Part shown: positions 24,646 to 37,082 of the stretch, piece after piece | Numbering within the stretch: position 1 is the stretch's first letter | Layout: each line of letters opens with the position of its first letter | Assembly (NCBI GenBank): GCA_003260075.1 | Contig: QLIY01000007.1 | Coordinates: 124,001-188,000 of the forward strand | Direction: 5' to 3' | DNA length: 64,000 nt | Origin: Phallusia mammillata | Taxonomy: Eukaryota > Chordata > Ascidiacea > Phlebobranchia > Ascidiidae | Notes under the pieces: model-generated | Database searches by the model: none | What the model was told of the DNA's origin: nothing | The model's input: only the letters and a program-made list of their open reading frames with translations | Program-made: the position numbers and the translations under genes

Positions 24646-25948
24646 TTCATTTTCCCTTTTTTGCAAGGTCTGCTGTTTGCAATGATTTTTTTTGCAATTA
24701 AACGGTGACAAACTACTTCCATTTTATTTCGTTTTTACCAGCTGCTACAAATATAAAATTTATTCATTAAAAGTGATTAAAAGATTCCACATATGGATAA
24801 AAAAAATGACAAATAACAAAACATTAACAAATATATTCTCTTTTGAACTGGTTTTATGATTAAATCAATGATCCTGTTGACTAAAAACATCCACAACACA
24901 CTTATGTGTTAGGGTTATAGTAATATATGATTTGGTGGCATCTATTTTAAGCAACTTTAATGACAAAAAGTGAAGGCGATTTTGAGTGATTCACCATTGT
25001 TATGACAATGTGTCGATTTGTTCACTTCAGTGTACAATCAAATGTTATACAGGGACATAAGCATTTGTTTGTAAGCTTTTAAAGTGAACCAAAAACAGCA
25101 GAAAGTTGGAATGTAGTTTCGCAAACACTATGGTGTTGGTAATTTTATCCATAAATGTTTGTACGTTTGTAGTGACAACAGGTATTGAATGTTGACTTTG
25201 TAAGTAACAACACACATGTAGTTCTGTTATAGTTCTCTGTGAAATCGTAGTTGTTGAAATTGACAACAACGTGACCAAAAAACTTAAAAGCTATACTGGT
25301 TCCATTCCTTGTTCAATATTATTGTATTTGATGTTTTTAATGCATATCTTAAACTTTAACGCATGTTTCATAAATTTGTGCTGTACATTTGCTTACTGAA
25401 GTACACTTTCTTTAAAACACAACATGATAATATTGTCGGGTTCGGGGCTTCGGGAAGATCGGCCACAAAAAGTGCCCGTTCAAACCTCTGCTGCCAACTA
25501 TCATTTGCCCCAGTGAGGAATTAATGTCGTTTATGAAAAAAAAGGAAAAAAGGCGGATAAAATAAAAACATATAAGGCATATAGAAATAGTAGAAATAGT
25601 AGATAAAATAAAAGACCAGCATCATAGGCTACTATGATGTCTATATGAGTTTGTCGTGATCTAAATTCTTAGGGACTAAATTTAGTAATAAGCTTAGATG
25701 TATGTTAATTTTACCTACATAATGGGTATTTTTATGGGTAATTAAAATGCACACCTTATGCATCACATAACGGAACACTTGACTCGATAATCCATGTCTT
25801 TTGGGTGTACGTGCTGTTTTAATGCAAATAAGACTTTGGCTTGGTAACATTTTTGTCTTCACTGAAATGTTTTTAAAATGAAATGCGCTGAAACGTTTTA
25901 AATATGGTTAGACTATCATGTATTTTGCCGGTTTAAACTGTGTTACAG
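24646..25948. other. Spacer between convergent lectin genes A and B
   Basis: Holds 3' flanks homologous to those of genes C and D (for example the block near 25045-25150 matches the reverse complement of 35630-35760). No gene. Confidence 0.5.
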
Positions 25949-26245
25949 CCTTTCACAGATCTGACGTTGGCCCTTCATGTTAAAAAAACTGGTTCCATTC
26001 CTTTTTCAATACTATTGTTTGTTTCTTTTTAATGCATATCTGAAACTTGCAAGTTTCATAAATTTGTGCGTTATACCCTTTCACAGATCTGACGTTGGCC
26101 CTTTATGTTAAAAAACACTGGTTCCATTCCTTTTTTAATACTGTTGTTTGTTTGTTTTTAATGCATATCTGAAACTTGCAAGTTTCATAAATTTGTGCGT
26201 TATACCCTTTCAAAGATTTGACGTTGGGCCTTTATCACAGCTGCG
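25949..26245. repeat. Tandem repeat of about 128 bp, 2.3 copies
   Basis: Units start at about 25949, 26077 and 26206 with 'cctttcacagatctgacgtt'. They lie in the 3' flank of gene B, ending at its stop codon. A more diverged single unit is near 25300-25400. Confidence 0.7.
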
Positions 26246-26266
26246 AACAGATCACAAAGAGTAAAA

Positions 26267-29200
26267 TTATTTTTTTTCACACACTGACGATAGAAGAGTA
26301 TTACAAGCATCATCGTCCAACAGATAATCAGTGTCGAAATATAATCTCCCACAATTTGCACTGCTTCCTCCGTTGGGTTCAAGAGGACCGAAAAACGAGT
26401 TTTGCTCTGTGAAGGCAACTCCATCAACATATGTCCAATTCCCTTCACTGTATAGATCACTTGCACCGACCCAGTAATGTTCAGGGGGGCGAGGACGTAT
26501 TAGTTTGTCTAATATCCAGCTTAAAAAAAATAATCTGAATTAGGAGATTTTTCTTTATAGAAACTGAAAAAATCATTTTATTTGCTTTCACACATATAAT
26601 CTAACGTAATCATCCCATTAAATTCCGGAAAACTTTAGTAAAAAACTATGATTTGCACCCAAATTATTGTCCAAAAAGTCCAAACTATGCCTGAAAGATG
26701 ATAAAATTGTGGCTAAAAATAATGCCTAGTGCAGGGGTTCTTAACCAGGGGTGCCCACAAGGGTACCGATAGCTGTTCCTAGGGGGTGTGGGGATGCTGA
26801 ATCATTAAAGTTGGTAAGGTTTTTTTTATAAGCAATTACGTAATTCTGTACAGAAGGGGTGCGAAAATTAGTTTGTGATTTGAAAGGGGTGCAGCAAAGA
26901 AAAAGGTTAAGAACTACTGGCCTAGTGTGAAGCCAAGCCTAAATCAAGCCGGTTTCATTCAAGTGAGGCCAAAACCTGAACCTAAAAGTCCGGCCAGACT
27001 TACTACTCTTATTTACAAACACAAGTATTAATGGTGACGTGAGCTAATGCAGAAGCTTACAAAATACCGCTTTGACGTCTTATATGGTTTGTCTTTGAAG
27101 ATGTGTGCATTAAAACCCGACCAGTTTTCAGCCACATGTGTGCATTGAACCTGGCCAGGTTTAAACTGCATTAGAACTCACTTGCGAACTGTTTCGTCTC
27201 TCATGCCCCAAGTGGCAAGATCTCTTCCAATCGAACGACAATGATCTCTTGCATCTTGCCAGTTCATTAGAGTTGTGATTACAATGTGACGTTTAACTAA
27301 TAATGCATGTTGACAAAAATTAACATAAAAAAGTAACTGGTTTAAAAAAGCAAAGCAGCCAAAAAGCTATTATTGTTTTTGCAGACCTTTAAGTACCTAA
27401 TCCATGTTTAATAAAGTAATTTCATACATTTATGCCAAGTCTTTTTGGATTTGTTTTAGCGAAAAAATAATATTTTAGAGCTTAGAATTCTGTAAGTTTC
27501 AATAGCATTGGGCAGCGGGTTAATGTTTTACAATTAAAAAGAGGCCTTCGTTTTTGGTTTATTACACACCAAAATGTACTTTGATTTCAGTTACACCAAA
27601 AACGGTTTTACTGCAAAAGTATAACAGATACCGCGCGGTTAGGTGTAAACTGAAAATTTTTCTGACCTGGAAAATGAAACACTGGTTGAGGTTCGCACGC
27701 ATAATAAACGTCGCTCTCATGCGAAATCATCTGAAAAAACACTTGCCCTCCTTCACCTTAACAAAAATATTAGTAAGAAATACAGAATATAATCCATTTA
27801 GTAAACGTTAACCTGTAATGCTTCCAGCTTCAACGGCTGCTGCACATAAAGAGCTGGTAGGATGAAACGTTCCTGAGCCACACGAATCGGTATGATGATT
27901 GGAACAGCCAGCCGGGCAATTTATGACAGCATATGTGTCCGAAAAATCTCCCTTTGTTGTACATCCGACTAAAGAAGTTTCACACTTAGGAAAATCCAAT
28001 GACATTTTAGGCAAAAAATAAAAATTGTTACCGTTTTCATTATTTCATTTTACCTTTTCATAAACGCTCTTGTTTAAATTTGAATAGACGTGCTCGGTTT
28101 TATGTCAAACATAAGCTAATGTTAAAACTGAACTCTTTCAGTCTATCTGGTAATTTGTACAAGTTGCACAGGCATAACACAAAATAGGAACTCTGATCAC
28201 AATGAATTTCTCCATTTAACAGTTTAAACCAGTGGTTCTTTACCTCTAGTACGCTTGCCATTAGTGTTACGCCGGAGCTTATCAGGTGGCACAGGCTAGT
28301 AGCTTTTTGTCATACTGAATTGAAGTCAAACTTATCAACCCTAGGTCAGGGCGAAACTGTCTTAAACATTCTTTTGAAATTGCTTTTTGAAACTATACTG
28401 GTTTTGAAATTATTCCAGCCAAAAGACTTATTTCTTGATCTATTCATCGAAACAGGGTTTAGTGGTACGCAGCAATAAAATAAGTTGTCGCCATTAATAA
28501 AAAGAAACCCACTGGTTTAGACATTTGTTTGTTCTTACTTGTAAACTTGTACCACTTTGTAATTTCTAATGAACAGTGAGAAGAATATTCTTCAGACTGA
28601 GAAACCACAGTTGTACATGTCTTTACTTCAGATTCGTAAACAGCTACATCTCCACCACTGTCTGTTAGTGAACAAAACCACAATAAACGAAGTGTTTGAT
28701 GTTAATTCAGAAAAAAATGGACTTATCCACTCCAGTCCTCGGTCTAACAGAACATAATAAATGAAATAGGGTGGCCAAATTTAATTTACAATTCAGTTTA
28801 CCACTCAATGCTCCATGTGCTATTGCTGCAGAGCAAATGGGCTCTTCAGGTTGGTGGGAAAAGTTACATTTGTTCAACAAAAGTTCCATGCAACCAGAAG
28901 GACATGTGACCTTGGTTATGGAGTGAGTGAGCTCTGAGAATTTCGTATCACAAGTCGCTACAAAAAGTAATACAAAATTGTTGTATCTAAATTATTAGGT
29001 ATTATTAAGCAGACGAAATAAACTCAACTCAACTCTCTAAGGTTTGGAATTACATAAAATATTACTGAAAAGCTTAAAATCAACATTACAAACTATTCAA
29101 AGCCGCCAGCATAATATGTGTGAACTTTCCCACTTAACAAAACCACTATAGTTTATAAATTGATTGCACGAAACAAAAAACCNAACCACAGTCGTGCATG

Positions 29201-29864
29201 TCTTTACTTCAGATTCGTAAACAGTTACATCTCCACCACTGTCTGTTAGTGAACAAAACCACAATAAACAAAGTGTTTGATGTTAATTCAGAAAAAAATG
29301 GACTTATCCACTCCAGATCCTCGGTCTGACAGAACATAATAAATGAAATAGGGTGGCCAAATTTAATTTACAATTCAGTTTACCACTCAATGCTCCATGT
29401 GCTATTGCTGCAGAGCAAATGGGCTCTTCAGGTTGGTGGGAAAAGTTACATTTGTTCAACAAAAGTTCCATGCAACCAGAAGGACATGTGACCTTGGTTA
29501 TGGAGTGAGTGAGCTCTGAGAATTTCGTATCACACGTGGCTGAAAATTAATGCAAAATTTTTGTACTTGTTTTGTTAACTAAGCGAAACAAACTCAACTC
29601 AACCTTGCTAAGGTATGAATTTACATGAAATGTTAATAAAAAGGTCAAAATCAACATTACAAACCGTTCAAAGCTGTCAACATAAAATGTGTGAACTTAC
29701 CCACTTAACATAACCATTCTTACTTATAAATTGATTGCACAAAACAACACTATCTTCATGCATGAAGAATATTATTTCGTACCTGTTATTGACGATACGA
29801 CCGAAGGAATATCGAAGTACATAATTATCAACACAATATAGAATGAACAACGCCAACGCGACAT
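26267..29864 (-). CDS. Lectin gene B: secreted LCCL-LCCL-C-type lectin protein
   Basis: Exons (minus) 29864-29783 signal peptide, 29539-29384 (or its allelic copy 28957-28802) first half of LCCL1, 28661-28539, 27968-27813, 27756-27667, 27296-27182 and 26519-26267 (stop). Exon lengths are the same as in gene A (82, 156, 123, 156, 90, 115, 253), predicting 324 residues. The lectin exon keeps WVGASD, EPNGG and LLDDD but differs from A and C around the EPN loop. The gene is tail to tail with gene A. LCCL1 exon 2 occurs twice and exon 3 one and a half times because two overlapping contigs abut at the N at 29183. hAT MITEs sit in the introns at 28230-28514 and 26732-26919. Confidence 0.88.
26732..26919. 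mobile_element. Short hAT-type MITE, 188 bp, in lectin gene B
   Basis: Termini CAGGGGTTCTTAACC / GGTTAAGAACTACTG, with perfect 8-bp duplication gcctagtg (26724-26731, 26920-26927). It interrupts a copy of the degenerate dispersed repeat. Confidence 0.9.
28230..28514. mobile_element. hAT-type MITE in lectin gene B
   Basis: Termini CAGTGGTTCTTTACC / AAAGAAACCCACTG, with 7/8 duplication gtttaaac/gtttagac. Absent from the same intron in genes C and D. Confidence 0.75.
28606..29750. other. Overlapping contig ends joined at N 29183
   Basis: 28606-29182 and 29184-29750 are near-identical over about 570 bp, from within lectin B exon 3 into intron 1. The single n marks a join of unmerged overlapping contigs. 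Confidence 0.85.
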
Positions 29865-30252
29865 GCTAGCCAACAGATGCTCCTAAACAATTATACAACA
29901 ATAGTCTATGGTAACAAAAAAACACAGTTGGAAAATACAGCAAAATATAAGCTAGTCTATGTGCAACCAAAAAGTTATAACGTTAGTGAATCATATGAAC
30001 TGCCCTGACTGAAAATAATTGACGTTGCTGAGAAAGAACAGAGTAAATGACATCGATATCATAACACAAACCCGCATAGAATGTGTCATGTTTGTTTGTA
30101 CGGCTGCGTAATTTTTAAATTATATACCATACAACATACGCCCTAACCAGCATACGAATGACTTTATGAATGTCAGGCTATATTTTGTCATCGTCACATC
30201 ATTACAATTTTCTGTTCAAGTTTGATAGCTCGTACAATCTACCATTTTAATC

Positions 30253-30372
30253 ATTACTTAGCTGACAAAATTCAGAACACTCAAATCAATCTAATGGATT
30301 GAATAGGGACTGAAATATACAGATCATACACATACTGATTTAAGTGTGCGCTAAATTTGTCAGCTAAGTAAT
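30253..30372. repeat. MITE-like inverted repeat, about 120 bp
   Basis: Perfect 17-bp inverted ends ATTACTTAGCTGACAAA / TTTGTCAGCTAAGTAAT enclose a short A+T-rich interior. No target duplication was evident. Confidence 0.6.
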
Positions 30373-30756
30373 GTCAATATATGTGACTGGAAACGTCTCT
30401 TGAGCATCCATAGATCAGCGCGATTACTGTGTTAGTACATCTTTATGCTACCGTTATAATCATCATATTATCGTTACCATTTTCGCCGTTTATTTGCCAA
30501 CGTCAAATTCTCGTCGCAAAAATATAGACAGGCAAAGCAGGGCCCTGGAGAGGAAAAACATGTACTTGAGCAAGCAACTTTCTGGGCCGCTACTCGAACA
30601 CTGGTCAAAACAAGATTGGAGTCATCAAAAGAGAGACTAGGATGACAAATAGTACAGTTTGGTGCGCAGTTAAAAAGTACGGTAGGGCCTACGTTGGTAC
30701 ACAAAGAACACCAAAGTATGGTACCGTACTTAGCTCCACCACCAGAGTATACCACC

Positions 30757-31242
30757 GTACCAAAAGCGCACCGGTACACAAAATAAATGTTGAATAAACG
30801 GTCTGATTGAGATCGTTTTTTATTGTAAAAGATATCGAAATCGACCGAAACCTACATTTAAAGGTGTTTGTCACATGATTTCATCATAGTGCCATTCTAC
30901 TTAACCAGCCAACTAGTAGTCAAAATGTTGATGAAGTCATCGCTTTATATTCTGTGCTCATGTGAGTGATTGCTCAGCAAAGGGGGGGGGGGCACGTAGG
31001 GGCAAGAGGGGGAGTACCAAAAGCGCACCGGTACACAAAACAAATGTTGAATAAATAGTGTTTTTAGGATCGTTTTTTATTATAAAAGATATCGAAATTG
31101 ACCGAAACCTACATTTAAAGCTGTTTATCACATGATTTCATCACAGTACCATTCTACTAAACCAGTCAATCATGCATAGTCAAAATGTTGATAAAGTCAT
31201 CGCTTTATATTCTGTGCTCATGTGAGTGATTGCTCAGCAAAA
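30757..31242. other. Poly-G junction with flanking duplication (G11 at 30982-30992)
   Basis: About 225 bp from 'gtaccaaaagcgcaccgg' is repeated with small differences. Confidence 0.8.
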
Positions 31243-31245
31243 TAA

Positions 31246-31684
31246 GGGGTCACACATGCACTAATTCGCTGCAGGTGCAAAGCTAATGTTGATCAATGAA
31301 TCAATAGATCAATCAATTTATTTGTTTTCAGCGCACATAATAAACGTAATAATAATTCACAATAAACAGGACAAGTAAAAGCGGTGCAACATTTTTTTAA
31401 TCATACTGAAAAAGGTAACAATAATAATTTTTATATTTGTCAAAAATGATATAACTTAGGGGGGGGGGGAGGGTCACACACACTAATTCGCTGCAGGTGC
31501 AAAGCTAATGTTGATCAATGAATCAATAGATCAATCAATTTATTTGTTTTCAGCGCACATAATAAACGTAATAATAATTCACAATAAACAGGACAAGTAA
31601 AAGCAGTGCAACATTTTTTTAATCATACTGAAAAAGGTAACAATTATAATAATTTTTATATTTGTCAAAAATGATATAACTTAA
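31246..31684. other. Poly-G junction with flanking duplication (G11 at 31459-31469)
   Basis: About 210 bp is repeated almost exactly. Confidence 0.8.
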
Positions 31685-32034
31685 CGCGTATAGTTACCAG
31701 ACCATGCTTAACTCATGAATGGAGTTTGCAAAACAGAACAAGATGTGTGCTTTACCGTACGAAGTCAATATTTAATACGTGTTGTTGCTACAATCGTAGA
31801 AACATTCATGGATAAAATTAACAACCCCATAGTGATTGAACAACGACATATCAACCTTCTGCTGTTTTCTGGTTGATTTCGAAAGCTCACAAACAAATGC
31901 GTATGTCTCTGTTTAACATTTGATTACACTCTGAAGTGAAAAAATTCGACATATTGTCATAACAATGGTGGATCAGTCAAAATCACCCTGGCTTTCTGTC
32001 ATTAAAGTCGCTTAAAATAGATTCAACAAATTAT

Positions 32035-32099
32035 ACTAGAACCCTACTAGAACCCTAGTACTAGAACCTAGTACTAGAACCCTAGTACTAGAACCCTAA
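32035..32099. repeat. Minisatellite, about 14-bp unit
   Basis: Four to five copies of 'ctagtactagaacc'. It lies in the 3' flank of lectin gene C, where gene A has a single unit. Confidence 0.75.
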
Positions 32100-32235
32100 C
32101 ACATAAATGTGTTGTTGTTTGACACCAGGATCATTTTTAATCTTAAAACCAGTTCAAAAGTTACTACTTGTTAATTTTTTGTCATTTTTTATCCATATGT
32201 GGAATCTTTCTTAACTTTTAATCAGCTTTAATGAA

Positions 32236-32421
32236 TAAATTTTCTAAACATATTTGTAGCAGGTGGTATAAAATAAAATAAAAGAAGTAGTATGGTCACG
32301 CTTTGCAGCAAAAATCACTGCGAACAGGGGGGGGGGGATAAAACATATTTGTAGCAGGTGGTATAAAATAAAAAAAAGAAGTAGTATGGTCACGCTTTGC
32401 AGCAAAAATCACTGCGAACAG
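32236..32421. other. Poly-G junction with flanking duplication (G11 at 32327-32337)
   Basis: About 85 bp is repeated just beyond the stop codon of lectin gene C. Confidence 0.8.
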
Positions 32422-32427
32422 AAGACC

Positions 32428-35118
32428 CTATTTTTTCTCGCACACTGAAGAACGAAGTGTATCACAAGAATGATCGTCCAACAGGTAGTTAGCATCGGGC
32501 CATAATCCGCCACAATTGTGACGTATCCCGCCGTTCGGTTCAAGATTTGCGAAAAACGAGTTTTGCTCTGTGAAGGCAACTCCATCAACATATGTCCAAT
32601 TCCCTTCACTGTTTATGTCATTTGCGCCAACCCAGTAATGTTCAGGTGGACGAGGACGTATTAGTTGGTCTAAAATCCAGCTTTATGTAAAAAAAATAAC
32701 AAGATGTAAATTACCTTTTGAGATTTCCCCCTTATGGAAAGTTAAAAATCCATGTTTTGCATTCATACGCACAACCTATTCGAACCATCCCATTAAATTC
32801 CGGAAAACTCAAGTAAACAACTATGATTTCTACCCAAACACAAATAATGGTCTAGAATTTAGTCCAAATTATGACTGAAAGATGATAAAATTACGGAACG
32901 AATGATCCTGAATATGAAGTCAAGTCCGAATCAAGCCTATTTTATTCAAGCTAATGCCTGAACCCGACCCAGGACTTTCTACTTTGATTTATTACACAAA
33001 GGTTTTGATAAGCTATTGTAGAAGCTTATGAGATAATAATTATTATGCGTCTAATATGGATTTGTCTTCAGAAATAAGTGCATTAAACGAGTCACTTTCG
33101 AGCTCCATTTTTTTCACGGGGTTCGAACTTAGGACACTCTTGGGGACGAATCCCGAAAAGGTTTTTATTATGTCTGCATGTGGGTCAGGCGCGCCGGACC
33201 ATTCAGCCAAGCTCCTCCCCACTTTCGAGCTCCACTAAAACTCACTTGCGAACTGTTTCGTCTCTCATGCCCCAAGTGGCAAGATCCCTTCCAATCGAAC
33301 GACAATTATCTCTTGCATCTTGCCAGTTCATTAAAGTTGTGATCACAATATGACGTTCAACTAATAACGCACGTGGACAAATGTTAACATAAAAAGTATC
33401 TTCGTAAAAAAAGCAAAGCAACCAAAAAGCAGATTTAAGTAATCCATGTTTAATAAAGCAATTTGCTACATTTATACCAAGTCTTTTTGGATTTGTTTTA
33501 GCGAAAAAAACAAGATTGTAGAGCTTATAATTGTGTAAGCGTGAATAGCATTGTGCCCTAGGTATAAGTTTACAAGTTAGACAAATAGATAATAATTTAA
33601 AATGACGTCTTCGTTTTAGGGTTCATTACATGTCCAAATGTACTTTTGTAGGGAATTTTAATGCCAGTTGCACAAAAAACGGTTTTACTGCAAAAGTAAA
33701 AGAAATGGCTCGGTTAGGTGTAAACTGAAAAGGTTTCTGACCTGGAAAATGAAACACTGGATGAGGTTCGCACGGATTATAAACGTCGCTCTCATGCGAA
33801 ATCATCTGAAAAAACACTTGCCCTCCTTCACCTTAACAAAAATATTAGAAAGAAATACAAAATATAATCCATTTAGTAAACGTCAACCTGTAATGCTTCC
33901 AGCTTCAACGGCAGCTGCACACAAAGAGCTGCTTGGATGAAACGTTCCTGACCCACACGAATCGGTGTGAAAATTGGAACAGCCAATCGGGCAATTTATG
34001 ACAGCATATGTGTCCGAAAAATCACCCGCTGTTGTGCACCTAACTAAAATAGTTTTCATATGATTAAATTTGAGTATAAGTGCTCGGTTTTATTTTAAAG
34101 TACGCTAAGTTAAAACTAGTAAATTGCATCAGTTGCAGAGGCTTTCAGTACAACTGCAGAACTAAAAGCACAGACTGATTAGAGTGTACTGAAAGCTTCA
34201 GTTTGATACGATTGTCCGTAACTTAAATCGACTGTATTAAAAAGCATAGTTTCAAGATGCACAGGCATAGCAGCAAAAAGGACTTTTGGTTACAAAGAAT
34301 TTCTCTATTTAACAGTTTAATCATTTGTTTGTTCTTACTTGTAAACTTGTACCACTTTGTGATTTCTGTTGAACAGTAAGAAGAATATTCTTCAGACTGT
34401 GAAACCACAGTCGTGCATGTCTTCACTTCAGATTCGTAAACAGTTACATCTCCACCACTGTCTGTTAGTGAACAAAACGACAATTCGTAAACAAGTGTTT
34501 CTGAAAGTTACGCCAAACAATGTGAACCAGACAAAATATTGGATGCTAGTTCAGAAACAAATGTGGTTTTAGCGCTATCCAGTCCTTGGTCTAACAGCAC
34601 ATAATAAACAAAACAGCGCGGCAAAATTCGATTTATAAAGCAGTTTACCACTCAATGCTCCATGTGCTATTGCCGCAGAACAAACGGGCTCTCCAGGTTG
34701 GTGGGAAAAGTTACATTCGTTCAACACAAGTTCCATGCAACCAGATGGACATGTGACCCTGGTTATTGAGTGAGTGAGCTCTGAGAATTTCGTATCACAA
34801 GTGGCTGAAAAAATTATACAAAATTGTTGTACCTGATTTGTTATGTTTTATCGAGCAAGCGAAATAAACTCAACTCAACTCTGCCCACTTCTAAAGTTAA
34901 AACTTAATAAAATATTACTAAAAGCTCAAAATCAACATTACATAGCATTCAATGCCGCTAGCACAACATAAACTACTCTTACTTCTAAATTAATTGCACG
35001 AAACAAAATAACCTTATAAAGAATATTATTTCATACCTGTTATTGACGATAATCCCGCAGGAGTATTAAAGCACAGAAATATCAACAGAATATTAGTTGT
35101 ACAACGCCAAGACAGCAT
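32428..35118 (-). CDS. Lectin gene C: secreted LCCL-LCCL-C-type lectin protein
   Basis: Exons (minus) 35118-35037, 34804-34649, 34461-34339, 34043-33888, 33831-33742, 33360-33246 and 32680-32428 (stop TAG). It is intact and again 975 nt (324 residues), with the same phases as A and B. The signal peptide begins MLSWRC and is Leu/Ile-rich. LCCL2 has CPIGC rather than CPAGC. The lectin domain keeps WVGAND, LEPNGG, LLDDH and SVCEKK but reads GGIRHNCGGL after EPN, where B reads GGSSANCGRL. This is the cleanest copy, with no homopolymer tract inside the coding span. A tRNA-derived SINE with target-site duplication lies in the last intron (33108-33219). Confidence 0.92.
33108..33219 (-). mobile_element. 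tRNA-derived SINE inside lectin gene C
   Basis: Same family and orientation as the 1390-1509 element. It is flanked by a 15-bp direct repeat (cactttcgagctcca) at 33093-33107 and 33220-33234. The second repeat copy ends 12 bp from the gene C exon at 33246. Confidence 0.85.
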
Positions 35119-35190
35119 CCTATCGTACAGCAGCATTCAAACAAGTTCTATAGTAACAAAAACACATTTTAAAATTCAGCAAAGTCTAAA

Positions 35191-35236
35191 TGTGCAACGA
35201 AACTTTTTCAACGTTTCACAACCATAGTGAATCATC
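35191..35236 (-). promoter_or_regulatory. Conserved upstream block of lectin gene C
   Basis: Minus-strand counterpart of the gene A block, about 75 bp upstream of the ATG. It keeps the GATTCACTATGG-like and AACGTTGAAAAAG motifs. Confidence 0.4.
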
Positions 35237-35330
35237 TAAAGCGACTGAAAATAACTGACGTTGTTGAAAAAAGGGAATTGCTAACGATGTTACACAACAA
35301 TATTTGAATGTGTCATGTTTGTACAGTTCA

Positions 35331-35552
35331 AGTCATCATAATTTTAGACCTGTTCAAGCTTTCTTAAAAAAGAATGTTTTAACGGAAAAAAATGTTTTTA
35401 TTAAACTTTTTGCTGTTTATTAGATGTCATGAAGGGGGGGGGGTAGTTCAAGTCATCATAATTTTAGACCTGTTCAGGCTTTCCTAAAAAAGAATGTTTT
35501 AACGAAAAAAAATGTTTTTATTAAACTTTTTGCTGTTTATTAGATGTCATGA
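35331..35552. other. Poly-G junction with flanking duplication (G10 at 35434-35443)
   Basis: About 105 bp is repeated upstream of lectin gene C. Confidence 0.8.
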
Positions 35553-36247
35553 ATCGCTCACAAGATTATACATTGTAAATGCCACCAGGGCCCGTGACAA
35601 GCAATTCCCCACTGGAGCAAATCATAGTATCGCAGAAACATTTATGGATAAAATTAACAACAGAATAGTGATTGCGAAACCACATGTCAACTTTCTGCTG
35701 TTTTTTTGGTTGACTTGAAAAGCTCACAAACAAATGCTTATGTCCCTGTATAACATTTGGTTGTACTCTTAAGGGAAAAAAGTAATAACAATAGTGAACC
35801 ACTCAAAATCACCCTGGCTTTCTGTCAATAAAGTTGCTTAAAATACTTAAAACAAATCATATTACCATAATTTCACATAAAATTTGTTGCTTTTTGGTAT
35901 TAAGAGTATTTTTTTATTATAAAACCTGTTCAAAAGTTACTATTTGTTAATTTTTTTTCATTTTTTATCCATATGTGGAATCTTTCTTAACTTTTAATCA
36001 GCTTTAATGAATAAATTTTCTGAACGTATTTGAAAATAAAATAAAAATCCATGTTTTGCATTCACACATAAAACCTAATCGAATCATCCCATTAAATTCC
36101 GGGAAATACCTAAAGTCCCGTTGAAAACTACGAATTGTGCCAAAACCTGATTCAAAAAAATCAAATAATAATTATGCGCAAAAGTTGATAAAATTGCTAC
36201 ACAATTGAGGCTGAGTGTGAAGTCAGGCCCGAATCAAAGTGTTTTAT

Positions 36248-36257
36248 GGGGGGGGGG
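36248..36257. other. G10 tract replacing intron sequence in lectin D
   Basis: The same intron in gene C has about 30 bp of ordinary sequence at this point. There is no flanking duplication. Confidence 0.6.
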
Positions 36258-36941
36258 CCCAGACTGACTACTTTAATTTATCACACACACAAGTATTAAT
36301 GAGCTATTGTGGAAGCTTATGAGATAATAATTATTATACGACTTATATGGTTTGTCTTAGAAGATAAGTGCATTAAACTAAGTCACTTTCGAGCTCCACT
36401 AAAACTCACTTTCGAACGGTTTCGTCTCTCATGCCCCAAGTAGCAAGATCCCTTCCAATCGAACGACAATTATCTCTTGCATCTTGCCAGGGGGGGGGGG
36501 CCACAATGTGACGTTCAACTAATAATGCACGCAAGCAAATGTTAACATATAAAAGTAGCTTATTAAACAAAAGGTTAAGCAATTCATGTTAATACAGTAA
36601 TTCACTGCATAGGCTACATACAAAGTCTTTAAACGTTTTTGTATTTGTAGATAACAATTTAAAATGACGACTTTTTTAAGGTTTATTGCACGTTCGAATG
36701 TACTTTTGTAGGGATTTTTTTATGTCATTTGAACCGGAAACGGATTTACTGCAAAAGTAAAAATGGCGCACGGTTAGGTGTAAAGTTTCTGACCTGGAAA
36801 ATGAAACACTGGTTGGGGTGCGCACGGATTATAAACGTCGCTTTCATGCGAAATCACCTGAAAAAACACTTGCCCTCCTCCACCTTAACAAAAATATTTG
36901 TGAGAAACACAGAATATGATTCAGTATCTTTAACGTTAACC

Positions 36942-36984
36942 CAGTGGTTCCCAACCTTTTTTGTTACATTCCTCCCTTCGCCCA

Positions 36985-37082
<98 letters not shown>

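Noticed and set aside
32035-32099. CRISPR-like array
   Set aside because: The direct units are contiguous without spacers, and the genome is eukaryotic.
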